From Bettongia penicillata ogilbyi (taxonomy: Eukaryota; Chordata; Mammalia; Diprotodontia; Potoroidae), in NCBI GenBank assembly GCA_023548195.1, contig JAJHZJ010000531.1:8295900-8359899 (forward strand): DNA of 64,000 nt. The letters run 5' to 3'. A model generated the notes under the pieces. That model saw nothing but the letters and a program-made list of their open reading frames with translations, was not told the origin of the DNA and ran no database searches. Both the position numbers and the translations under genes were made by a program. Position 1 is the stretch's first letter. Every line of letters begins with the position of its first letter. Positions 1 through 9,867 of the stretch are shown in pieces.

Positions 1-520
1 TAGCCATCATATTGCTGCAAAAATGATCTTCCTAAATTACATGTGACCATGCCACTCCCCTGCTAAAAAGCCTTCAAAAGCTATTGCTACTAGATAAAAT
101 ACAAACTTTTCATCTTGGCATTTAAAGGCACACACATGGTGGCTTCCAATCAACATTTCTAGGCTTGTTTCACAGTCCCCTTCATGCACTCTGTGTTCTA
201 GTCAAGCTGGCCTATTTGCTATTAGCTAACTCTGAAATTCTATTTCCCACTTCCATGACTTTGCAAAGATGGTCATTAAAATTTCACATGTACTCATTCC
301 TCACTGGTGTTTTTGCCTCCCTTGGTTTCATCAAGGCCCTATCCATGTGCCATGACCTATGGGAAGCATTTTCTGATGTTCCCATTTTATATAATTTTCA
401 CCTCCTCTTTAAATGTTTATCTGTTTGTATCTTATATCTCTCGCCCCATCCCCCAATAGAATATTATCCTGGAAGGTAGGAATGGTTGCTATTTATAAAT
501 GCCAAGACTGGAAAAGAAGA
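1..520 (+). repeat. L2 LINE, 3' end of ORF2 and 3' UTR
   Basis: The sequence follows the L2 3' region: a stretch about difficult-to-culture 'ctgctaaaaagccttcaaaa' and 'aaatacaaactttt', then the 'cttcatgcactctgtgttct' block, then the pyrimidine-rich 3' UTR ending near 'agaatattatcctggaagg'. The open frame of about 100 codons at 165-479 is only a gap between stops in this relic and is not a gene. Several indels show it is old. The left end lies outside the window. Confidence 0.75.
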
Positions 521-876
521 CCTAAACAAACCAACCATTAGACTTTTGTAACACAGGGCATTTGTAATTGAGGAGCTTCCTCTAAGTGTTTATGAGCTGG
601 GGAGAGCTCAGATTATAGCAGTGCAATTTCTACTCACACATTTACTGCATGAAAGGTGAAATTATTCTAAATTTCTTCACAGGTTTTATAAAAATGCACT
701 TTATGAAGTTTCCTCACTATTATATTTTTCCATAGTTATGTTAGAAAATAAATATTCCCCTTCTATTTATACATGCACACTATCTATGAATATGACTAAT
801 ACTGAAAAAGAAATATTTACACTGAAGACACTGAGACTGTAGACTTTTTGGTTTCTAGGATGTAAAGAGATGATAA

Positions 877-2410
877 TTTATTGTCTATTCTAGGTCATGT
901 ATACTTACAACAGAAATGAAAATGTCTAATCTGCAAAGCAATGCACAAAATGAAAAATTTCCATCATTTATTGACAATGTCATGAATAATTATACTAAAA
1001 TGGCTATTACCTGGTACAAACCCAATGCTAAAAATGCACTTTAAAAAGAAAGCATGGGATCCAATAGCTCTAACACACTGTTACAAATAAAAGAAAATAC
1101 AGTATTTGTTTTGGTAACTCTGGATACATACAAAGTATACCAGATCTACCCTGCTTTTTATTCAAAAACTTTGAGGGAACATTAAAAGTGTTCCAGGCAA
1201 TTACACAGAACACTACAACTCATCTACAAGGTTCTATTTGTAATGCTGTCTGGATAATGGAGCTAAAAATAACCCTAAAGTTTTTAGTATTTTTATAGCC
1301 CAATTGATTTTACAGAGTTCTTCACATTAATGAGATCAACTATAGTTAAGATAAAACTGAGATTTATCTCCATGGGTGGGAGATAAAAATTTATACCTTA
1401 TAAAATTAGCTCCAGAATCAAGAATATTTTGAGGGATCAGCTCTTTGAATTTGACGAATTCCTACAAAGCATTTCCAAGTTTGTATCTTCAAGTAATAAA
1501 TGATGGCATACTCAATGTATTACCCAATTAAGCATGTTGTTTTTCCTACATTGAAAGTTGGTGAATTAAAATAAACAAGGTTATGCTTTTAATAGGCAAT
1601 AAGCAAGTTAGACTCTTCTGCTGTCCCAATGACAACATATAAATGAAATGTCAATGTGCTCAGGGACACAGTGAGTTGGGGTGATAACTGAAGTCTATTC
1701 TGGGATACTCTGACTTGTTTCCATATTCTTGTAACATTAAACAAGTTTCTACTAAGTTCAGAAAAATTACTCTCTTGCCACTTTAAATATTACCCTTAGA
1801 ATGTCCTCAGTTTGACTCACAGAATGATTTCCATTTTCATGTGTGTTGAATCAAAAGCACTGAGAGGCACAGACAAGGAGACATTGGGGTTGATAGACCA
1901 GGGTAAGCTTAGCCTTAATCTGTCAACTTTATGTCCTCTTTACCATCAAATCTTTAAAATACATGAGAATAATGTCCCAACTTCCTGATTAGTTCTTTTC
2001 CTGAAGAAATTACATATTATACAGTGATTAGATATTGAAGTTACATTCACATATTAATGCAGAAACATAAAGAGGAACTTTCAAAATTACATAAAGAAAA
2101 ATAGAAAGGTTTTAGTTTCTCTCAGGGCCCTGGATCAAAAAATATATAAAAGGATCTTTTTAAAATAATCACTTCTTTGTGAACATATTAACACATAGAT
2201 GTCAGTTTTTAAACTGTAATGTTAACTTGCCAATAAAATAGGAAAAAACCCAACATTTTAAATATTTTTAATATTTTCTTGTATTTTGTTGGGGATATCT
2301 GTGTTTGTTTCACTTTTTCAACAATGTACAAAAATAATACTACAAGACTATCCACTTAACCTATCTTCAGCTGTTGCAAAGTCCTGAGGCCCTGGAAAAA
2401 GCTGCTGCCA
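877..2410 (-). other. RPRD1A: Probable 3' UTR of RPRD1A
   Basis: This AT-rich, largely repeat-free stretch lies directly downstream of the RPRD1A stop codon on the minus strand. Minus-strand AATAAA hexamers sit at 1157-1162, 967-972 and 877-882, so the transcript could end just beyond any of them. The extent is inferred; no transcript evidence is available and the distal limit is a guess. Confidence 0.4.
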
Positions 2411-2560
2411 TCAATCCTCACTGTAGATATCTCCAGCAAATGGCAGGTGCACATGGCTGCCTGTGACATTGGGCAACCGAGACAAATCTGGCAAGTTCTG
2501 GATTCGAGACCGGAGTTCTTTCCGAACCTGGGACACTCTGGCTAACTTGCGCTTGTATTC
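2411..2560 (-). CDS. RPRD1A: RPRD1A terminal coding exon (C-terminal 49 residues)
   Basis: Read on the minus strand, this exon opens in phase 0 with Glu-Tyr-Lys-Arg-Lys, continues through a basic coiled-coil end (RVSQVRKELRSRIQ), then NLPDLSRLPNVTG, and ends FAGDIYSED before a TGA (2411-2413). This is the C-terminus of RPRD1A (p15RS), as distinct from its paralogue RPRD1B, whose tail differs. RPRD1A is a nuclear protein; its N-terminal RPR/CID domain binds the phosphorylated RNA polymerase II C-terminal domain, and its coiled coil mediates dimerisation. The exon is preceded by a good acceptor (pyrimidine-rich run, then CACAG, at 2561-2575). The family protein is about 312 residues, so roughly 260 residues are encoded elsewhere. 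Codon pattern and lack of lesions fit a functional exon, not a processed copy, because intronic sequence abuts the acceptor. The identification is from memory of the family sequence. Confidence 0.9.
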   Translation of the reverse strand, partial: EYKRKLARVSQVRKELRSRIQNLPDLSRLPNVTGSHVHLPFAGDIYSED

Positions 2561-2575
2561 CTGTGGTGAAATAAC

Positions 2576-3429
2576 TTCGTATTAGCATTTGCTGAAGTTA
2601 CAACAAGAATGGCTACTTAGCTAACGAGCTGACCACCTCAAGAGACTTACAAAATGAACACACAGTAATAATGAAATTGGGATTTTCAGGATCATAAGGA
2701 AAAGCAGAACTTTGGAAACATGTTTAGCCAGATGAATTTTGGTGCAATTAAATCAGTATTCCTATCCTTAGTGTTTATGGGGCGGGAGGGAATGCTATTA
2801 GAAATAAAAATTGTGTTATGAAGAGCCCATATCAGATACGTAAAATGGATAAATTATTTCTTGTGTTTTCCCTGTTTTTAAAACTGTGAGCTCATATTTC
2901 TTGAGCAACAAACTATGCAGATATATATATATATAATAATAAATGCTTACTTTTTTAACATAATACTTGCCTCATAAATAACCTATGAAATAATTCAGTC
3001 AGTACCTCAGAAAAGGGTCAGCGAGGCAGGCTGACAGTGCACCTCCTTTCATCCCACTTTATCTTCTTAGGGAAAAAATCACTTGATCTTATAGAACCCA
3101 TGAAGGGTGGGACTAGGTCCTGAGAGAGAGTTTTGGCTTCACCCTGAATAATAATAAAGATAGGCCTGGGTCTAAGTCACCCAATCAATTGCCTAGTCTC
3201 TAGATGAAACAAGAAACAGGGTCTGTGCTTAAAGGAGAAGTGCAGGGACTATAGGATTGGGAAGTGATTTTTGTGAACTTCAGGAAAGGGAATGAGGAAT
3301 GAATCAGGTTGTAGTTTTATAAAAACATCTGGATCTACAGTATCTTTATGTCAGTATATAAGGCAACATCTCTATCCTGTATTAGTATATTACCAAGCTA
3401 GCTAACACAGAACAGTCACAATGCAGGAA
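2576..3429. other. Unique intronic sequence
   Basis: AT-rich sequence next to the RPRD1A acceptor. Apart from a short TA run near 2923-2936, I recognise no repeat or gene here. Confidence 0.4.
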
Positions 3430-4480
3430 GAACAGGAGACCAAAAAAACCAAAACAAAAAACAAAAACATGGCCTCAGATATCTAGGTATAAATGTATGA
3501 AGTATGAGAATCAAGGTCAACTAGAGATTCTAACACAAGAACGCAAATTTGACTTTATAAATTATCACAGAGACTTGGTGGAATAGTCCCATGACTAGAA
3601 GATGGTTCTGGAAAGAACTGAATAAACAGTGTAGGACCTATTAAAAAGATTTAACCATAGAAGAAAATCCAGGAGTCAGAAATAGGAAGTTGGGTAGAGA
3701 GAATTTCAATGAAGACCTATAGGAGGAGAAACATAAGGGATATTTTGATGGATATATACTCTAAATGTCCTAGAAAGGAGGAGGAAATAGATGAGAAGTT
3801 TAGAAAACAAATCATAAGCCCTGCACAGATACATGAAATAACAGTAACGGAGACCTTCAATTACCAGAACATCTATTGGAGTTCTCTACCAACAGCAGAG
3901 AAACTAATAATGTCTTAGTTTAATCACCTTAAAGCGCTGTATAAAGGTCATTAAATAGCTATTCATGAGAATACTTTTCAATAACTTTGGTCCAATGAAG
4001 TACAACTGGTCATTGCTGCACCTTAGACTAGAAATGATGGGAAGTCATTTCCTCTTCTGATTAAGTTATTAGATAAGTAGATCAGGGAATGTCACAAAAT
4101 ATAGCTTACTAAGACATCTACAAAATGTTCCTAATAGTCTCTCATGATTTATCCCTGTAAATAACATGGAGAAATGTGACCTAAATTTAAGTATAATCAG
4201 GTAGATAGGAAACTGGTTGAATGGATAGATCCAAAAATATTCATTAACAAATATTATTAATAGAATTAATGGCTCAGTGTTCACATGAAAGGCCTACAAT
4301 TATGGAGTCCTGGGAAGGTAATCAGGCATAAATGGAATACTTATCAAATTTGCTCGTGACACAAACCTGGGAGAAATGCTTAACATACCAGATAAGTCAA
4401 TATCCAAAAATAAGTTGATGGCCTATAAGGTTGGAACAAATTTAATACCAAATTAGTAGTCTGAGGAGGGGAGGGAAATT
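3430..4480 (+). mobile_element. CR1/L3-type LINE relic
   Basis: The 5' half keeps an endonuclease trace, with the translated motif FNYQNIYW followed by TAEK (about 3858-3900), matching the CR1 'FNYPDICW' region. The 3' half keeps reverse transcriptase traces: a 'gtctctcatga' block at 4138 and the translated KFARDTNLGE near 4350, corresponding to the conserved FADDTKLGG motif with the first catalytic Asp changed to Arg. Most of the RT between these pieces is missing. The open frame 3709-3918 is a remnant of the endonuclease. Old and non-functional. Confidence 0.6.
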
Positions 4481-4689
4481 GGGACTGTCATTTTACCCCA
4501 GTGGTTTATATTTATGCTCAACTAAAACCCTGAGGTTTAATTTTTTTTTCCATGTGAACTTCTCCATGTCTTCCTATATTTATGTATTTTGCTATTTTAA
4601 AAATGATTATCAAGTTAAATAACTTGGTATATTTTGCCCAGGAAGGAAAAAACTTAAGTAAGACAGCTGTCTTTAAGTAGATAAAGGAT

Positions 4690-4870
4690 TGCCTGTAGAT
4701 GAGATCAACAGTTCTTAAAACTGCCGCCCAGATTCTCCAAGGGGTCTATGGATAAATTTCAAAGGGTCTGTGAATTTGAATGGGGGAAAAAATGATGGTT
4801 GTATTTCCACTATCTCCTTAGCTGAAATTGAGCATTTTCTTCCATTGCACAGAAACCTCTACTTGACAAA
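4690..4870 (+). mobile_element. hAT-type MITE fragment
   Basis: Starts with 'cagttcttaaaactgcc' and carries the 'ggtctatggataaatttca' and 'gggtctgtgaatttgaatgg' blocks typical of a short non-autonomous hAT element that recurs at 16111, 22765 and 33690 in this window. No terminal duplication could be confirmed. Confidence 0.45.
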
Positions 4871-5464
4871 CATGCTTACTCCTAAGTGATTAGAGGTAAG
4901 ACTGCTTAGTCCACGTCCTCTCAATAGCCAGGTTTGCCCCTTTCATAAAGAAACTAGGTTTCAGACTTTGACCAAGTGGTAGGTGGGGAGAATGAAGAAA
5001 AGCAATAGTAGCGAGGTCTTTTAAGTATGAAGGAAGAAAGGACGTCACAAAGACTCTTTATGTTCCCTTGTTCCAGGATCAGACTTTACCCTAGGCTGAG
5101 TAGAAACATAATAATAAGATGTAGGAAGGTCCCCTTCCCCCAAATCTCTAGCTCTACACTACTTAAGAAATTTCATTTCTCTCACACTGCCTGAAATTCT
5201 ATCAATTAAGAGATAAATTTGGGTTCATACATATCATGCATTAAACTACACAGATCTCTAGAGGGTGGTAAGGAATGAGTGTGAATCAGTTTAATGTGGC
5301 TACCTCCTTCATAAAATTCAGTTGAAATGAGGTGCACTAAAGGAATGATAGAATATTGGACAAATGTGATGCTGCTATATGAGGTCCTCTGGGCAGATCA
5401 AGGGCATTATAAATTCTTGGGGAGGAAAAATGGGTAGATAGAAACTTGTCAAAACTGCCTTCCT

Positions 5465-5500
5465 GGGGGGCGGAGCCAAGATGGCGGAGTAGAAGGACGC
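5465..5500 (+). promoter_or_regulatory. L1/HAL1 5' end with YY1-like site
   Basis: The element begins with a G-run followed by the AAGATGGC core (5478-5485). In primate L1 the same 'gccaagatggc' at the extreme 5' end is a YY1 site that sets the transcription start. The same block opens the copies at 11351, 40219, 49409 and 51073. Function here is inferred from position and sequence. Confidence 0.6.
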
Positions 5501-5926
5501 ACGTTTACGAGCTCCAACCCACAGCCCATAGAATTAATGTAAAAAGAGAACCCCATAACTTCTGGACCACAGAAAGGGGTACAGAAACGGAGTGGAAGAG
5601 ATTTCCGTGCCAGAGAGCCCTGGAGACCTGTCCCCAGGGTCCATCGTGCCCCGGAAAGCGGACCCCCACCCCAGCGCTGCCCTGGCCGCAGCCCCAGAGA
5701 AGCTGATCCGAGCAGGCTTCAGGGACGGAAGCTCCGGCAGCCGGGAAAGTCCCTCTGCCCACAGAAGCTACAGGTCAGTGAGAGAGACGGCTGGCTGGCT
5801 GAGGGGAGTGGGGTGTCTCCGTGACTCAGGCCCCCTCGGGAGGAAGCGGTGGCGGCAGAGGCGTGGGCAGCAGCTGAGGCAGCAGCGGCCCAGGACTTCC
5901 CCAGCAGCAGGCAGGATCTTCATTAC

Positions 5927-6141
5927 TGAAAGTCTCTGCATAAACAACCTGAGGGAGCTGAGCCTGGGAGACGGCCCTGCCCCACCCTGCTCCACTACCG
6001 AAGGCCTCTGCATAAAGCCCCTGAGGGAACTGAGCCTGGGAGGCGGCCCCCACCCCCCCACCCGATCTGTTCCTGAAAGTCTCTGCATAAAGCCCCTGAG
6101 GGAGCTGAGCCTGGGAGGCGGTCCTGCCCCCACCCCAGCAC
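5927..6141 (+). repeat. Tandem ~72-bp units in L1/HAL1 5' UTR (3 copies)
   Basis: Three head-to-tail units start at 5927, 5999 and 6073. Each contains 'ctctgcataaa' or a variant, then 'cctgagggagctgagcctgg' and a C-rich linker. The HAL1 at 51073 also has three units, the HAL1 at 40174 has two, and older copies have only degenerate traces. Confidence 0.85.
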
Positions 6142-6267
6142 CAGAACTAACAGTCACATTGATTAGCGGTGCGGAAAGCCCATTTGAATCTCAGAGCCCA
6201 AGCACTAGCTGGGCGGATCTAGGCGGGGGTGGACAGGAATCTCAGAAGTCAAGTAACTAGCTGGGAA

Positions 6268-6768
6268 AATGCCTAGAAAAGGGAAGAAAAATAAGACTAA
6301 TACAGAGTTTTTTCCAACAAATGCAAATGATCCTGACTTTCGGATCTGACGACGACAACAAGGAAATATTCTTGCCATCAGGGAAAGACGTGGAGGGCGG
6401 GGCCTCAGTACCCCAGACACCCCAGGGGGATGTCGGGTGGGCTCAGGCCTTGGAAGAGCTCAAAAAGGATTTTGAAAAGCAAGTTAGACAGGTGGAGGAA
6501 AAACTGGGAAGAGAAATGAGAGAGATGCAAGAAAAGTATGAAAAACGGGTCAATACCTTGGTTAAGGAGACCCAAAAAAAACGCTGAAGAAAATAACACC
6601 TTGAAGAATAGGCTCACTCAACTGGCAAAAGAGGTTCAAAAAGCCAATGAGGAGAAGAATGCTTTCAAAAGCAGAATTAGCCAAATGGAAAAAGAGGTTC
6701 AAAAGCTCACTGAATTTAATAGTTCTCTCAATATTAGAATGGAACAGATGGAGTCTAATGACTTTACG
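6268..6768 (+). pseudogene. ORF1p of L1/HAL1, truncated and frameshifted
   Basis: ORF1 opens with MPRKGKKNK at 6268. One extra base near 6300 shifts the frame, and an expanded A-run near 6573-6580 shifts it again. The recognisable parts are the basic N-terminus, the acidic linker with FLPSGKD, and the beginning of the coiled coil (EELKKDFEKQVRQVEEKL and later heptads). The RRM and C-terminal domain are absent because the insertion ends at 6768. It cannot make ORF1p. ORF1p is the trimeric RNA-binding protein of L1 ribonucleoproteins. Confidence 0.85.
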
Positions 6769-6854
6769 AAAACTGCCATCCCATCACAAACTTTGTCCAT
6801 TTCTTTTTCCCTGCCTGGGCAGATATGTCAAGAGAAAGGATAGAAATTGGAGGT

Positions 6855-6979
6855 TCGAGCAGAGGCAAATCCCCTTAATAAAAGAATTTGTTCTATTAAG
6901 TTCATATTAAGTCAAAAGGTCACACTTGAAGGCCTAAAGAACCACATGTGGCCTCAAGATAGCCGATTCCCCACTTCTG
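6855..6979 (+). mobile_element. Palindromic hAT MITE fragment (Charlie-like)
   Basis: Contains 'gaggcaaatcccctt', 'aagaatttgttct', 'ccacatgtggcctc' and a terminal 'gattccccacttctg', matching the right-hand two thirds of the complete element at 58823-59023. The left terminal repeat is not visible. Confidence 0.6.
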
Positions 6980-7026
6980 TAACCCCCATGTTATGAACCT
7001 ACCACCCCAAGTGTGTGCACATGCAT

Positions 7027-7074
<48 letters not shown>
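7027..7074 (+). repeat. (CA)n microsatellite, 24 units
   Basis: Uninterrupted CA repeat. The open frames reading poly-Thr/His or poly-Cys/Val across it are artefacts of the repeat. Confidence 0.98.
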
Positions 7075-7076
<2 letters not shown>

Positions 7077-8685
7077 TTTGTCCCCTTACGTCCTTTTTTT
7101 TCTCTTCTAATTCCTGTCCAATATCTCTGGAAAATTTCCTCATTCCTTTTCCTTTGGGAACCAAAAATTTCCACCTAATAATCTCTGATGGTACTGGTAG
7201 TACTACTATTTTACCTTCACTAAGTCATAGTAAAGGCATACATTTTCAAGTAAATTACACATAATTAAATCTTTGAAAGCATTCTCTGATTCTTTTTAGA
7301 ATACTCAAGGATATTCATTTGCCTTTTATCTTGCCAATTAAACCTGCTTTTCTTCAAGTACTAGCATTCAAAGTAAATTTTAAAAACTTTTGTATTCTGT
7401 TTTCTCTTTTCCATTTTTATTAAATATATTTAAAGTTTTCTATGATTTTTATTTTAAAAATACTATTTCAGTCACTTTATGAATTAAATAGGCTTGTGTG
7501 ATATTCTCACTACCATTTATGAGGTTTACATTACATTAATTACATATTATATTATACAAATACTAATAATTTCCTCACATATCCAAGGATAATGGATAAG
7601 TTCTAAAGGACTAAATTACAAACAAACTTATGAACACTATTTTTTTTTTAAGTTGGGAACTGCCTATCTCCCACTAGGATTAAAGGAGTTAAAAGGATTT
7701 AGGATTAAAAGAGTTACTAACTCCTAATCCTGGCAAGTGTAAAGTTCTCTAAAGAGGGAAAAATTCAGTCCACTAAACTTAAAAAGCACATAAAGATTCA
7801 AAGACCAAACTGAAAGACACAGAAGTTGGTAACTAGGATCATGACCCTAAAAAACTTAAATCAAAGACTAGTTTCAGACATTCTAGCCCATTTACTAAAA
7901 CTAGCCCAAAGTAAGCTATTAACTAAAATTTTAGAATAGCAAGCAGTAAGTCAGTAGATTTTAAAAACAGCTGAAAGCAAGTATGGTTACAACTAGCAAA
8001 GAATATGCAATTCTTTCGCAAAAAGTATGATTCCTTCAAGGCCTTCCTTTTAATTCCCTAAGGGTAATGACCTGGGCCCATTACTGTATCACAGGAGAGA
8101 GGGCTAGACTACTTTAGGGAGACAGCAAAGCCTTTTGATGGCTCCAAGTTACTCTCTGAATGAAACGTCCATCCTTTAACACGAAAATCCTTCCAGTGAC
8201 ACTCTGATGGCTATGGATCATGGGACTTTAATATCTATGAAGAATTTAATTTGCGGATCACTCAAAGGGAAATGGAAAAGCAAATTGTACATACAAGTAG
8301 GCTGCAACATTCAAGAAACAGTAACTGGGCAGAAGTGATGTTAAGAATGTCATGAAATAAATCAAAGCAGATGGCTTGGTCTCATAACAGAAGTAAGGAA
8401 TATACAAGGGATAACCCATGTCTTTCATTGGGATTCACTACATCAAAAACAAAGGGAGGTCCTAAGACATTAAACCTCTCTGTGTTACATTTATAGAGGA
8501 CTATAACCAAGAGTGACATAGAATAGGATGGACATGGAATCACAGGTACAAAGGAATACTGGAGTATTGGTGATGAGCAAGACATAAATTGAGTATAAGA
8601 AATTACATGTTACCATATGGATTGGTTGCCTTTGAGGCTAAAGATTTTATTGGATGCTGTGAGAATATAAACTACAGAAGTAATT
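7075..8685. other. Unique AT-rich intronic sequence
   Basis: I see no gene, tRNA or recognisable interspersed repeat in this stretch. A few short local repetitions (for example 'aggattaaa' near 7677-7705) are not informative. Confidence 0.35.
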
Positions 8686-8860
8686 GATACTACTACTATC
8701 CTGTGTGTGTTTTGGTTTCCAAGTCTATGAAAGGGGGGGGTTGGACTCAATGTTCTCTAAGGCCCCTTCCATCTAATCATTTGAAGACTTATATTTTAAA
8801 GGAAATTATAGAATCTAGAGTTGGAATAGACATCATAGATCATCTTGCTCATCACTTATT
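8686..8860 (+). repeat. CORE-SINE 3' end with an antisense SINE fragment
   Basis: 8700-8790 matches the 3' part of the marsupial tRNA-derived SINE that reads '...ttggactcaatgttctc...ccccttccatct'. Immediately after, 8804-8845 reads 'tagaatctagagttggaata', which is the same SINE end in antisense. Both are degraded. Confidence 0.5.
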
Positions 8861-8999
8861 CAAAGTTTTGATCCTATCTACAACATTCATGATATGTTCA
8901 TATAGCTTTTATGTGAAGACTTCCAGTCACTGGAAACCTATCCTTGAACAAGCTTAATTGTTAACAATTGTTTCATTAATACTAAGCTGTGTATTCTTA

Positions 9000-9215
9000 T
9001 TATTTTCAAACATTAGTTCTAATCCCATCCTATACAGCCCCAAGGGACCAGAGGTCATGTAATCCAACCTCCTCCTTTTGGAAAAGGAACTCAAGCCTAA
9101 AGATGTTAAGTGACTAGCATTGAGCTACATCACCAATAAGTTAAGTGTCTGAGAAAGGATTTGAAGTCAGATCTTCCCTGACTCCAAGTCAAGAGCGTAT
9201 CACCATGCAGTGCTA
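9000..9215 (-). repeat. MIR-like CORE-SINE, antisense
   Basis: On the plus strand: 'gtcatgtaatccaacctcc', 'gatgttaagtgactagcat', 'ggatttgaagtcagatcttc' and 'ctgactccaagtcaagagc'. This is the reverse complement of a MIR-type tRNA-derived SINE. Confidence 0.75.
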
Positions 9216-9264
9216 TCCTTTAATGTCAAACATAAAGATTTAATCATACTTTCTCATAGAATAA

Positions 9265-9515
9265 CTCTTTCAATAACTATAAACAGCTCTAGATTGCTGA
9301 ACTTGAGAATCAGGAAAATCTGAGTTTGAATCCTGACTTAGACACTTACTAACTGTGTGATCCTGGACAAGTTGCTTAACCTCTTCTAGTTTAAGGTTCT
9401 TCATCTGTAAAATAGAGATAACACATTTCTCATACGGTTGTTCTAAAGATCATATGAGATAACATCTGTAAAGGGCTTTGCAAACCTGAAAATACTGTAT
9501 CAACGCTAGCTATTG
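9265..9515 (+). repeat. THER1/MIR-type CORE-SINE, nearly complete
   Basis: Box-like head 'ctgagtttgaatcctgactt', 'gacacttactaactgtgtga', 'catctgtaaaatagag' and the CORE tail 'gtaaagggctttgcaaacct', then 'gctagctattgtg'. This is the order expected for the therian L2-mobilised SINE. Confidence 0.85.
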
Positions 9516-9867
9516 TGTTAGCCCAAAGGTTTCCCTTCTCTAGGAAAAACATCTCCATATACTTTAATCAAATTTTTGTGTGGTGTGATTTGAATTCCAT
9601 CAACATCTTAGAAACAATATTTCTGATGTGGTCTGAAAATTGAAGAGTAAATGATAACTACTGCCTCCCTCATTACGAATGTTGTATTCCATTCTTGCAA
9701 CATAGAAACATATTTTTGGCTACCACAGCACATTGAAGAGCTGCACAGAACTTTTAGTCTATTACAACCTCCTGATCATTTTTCACATAATTGCTCTTTA
9801 ATCCCATCTGACTCCATTCCATACTTGTATAACTGATTGAGGACAAAATAGGATGGAGTTCCAAGAA

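Larger units (their letters stand above)
5465..6768 (+). mobile_element. L1/HAL1 insertion, 5' complete, 3' truncated within ORF1
   Basis: The element starts at the canonical G-run and 'cggagccaagatggcggag'. It has a GC-rich 5' UTR and then ORF1 from 6268, but stops abruptly at 6768 inside the coiled-coil/RRM junction. There is no poly(A) tail. The flanks match as a target-site duplication: 5451-5463 and 6769-6781 agree at 12 of 13 positions ('aaaactgcc' plus 'tcc'). The 5' UTR is closest to that of the HAL1 at 51073. Whether the source was a full L1 or a HAL1 cannot be told because the 3' part is absent. Confidence 0.85.

Noticed and set aside
165..479. 104-codon frame at the window start
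   Set aside because: It coincides with an L2 3' region.
5592..6260. 222-codon sense frame as a host gene
   Set aside because: It lies wholly in the 5' UTR of an L1/HAL1 insertion and is built from the tandem units; kept only as part of the 5' UTR ORF finding.
6993..7264. Poly-His/Thr and poly-Cys/Val frames
   Set aside because: They are products of the (CA)n microsatellite at 7027-7074.
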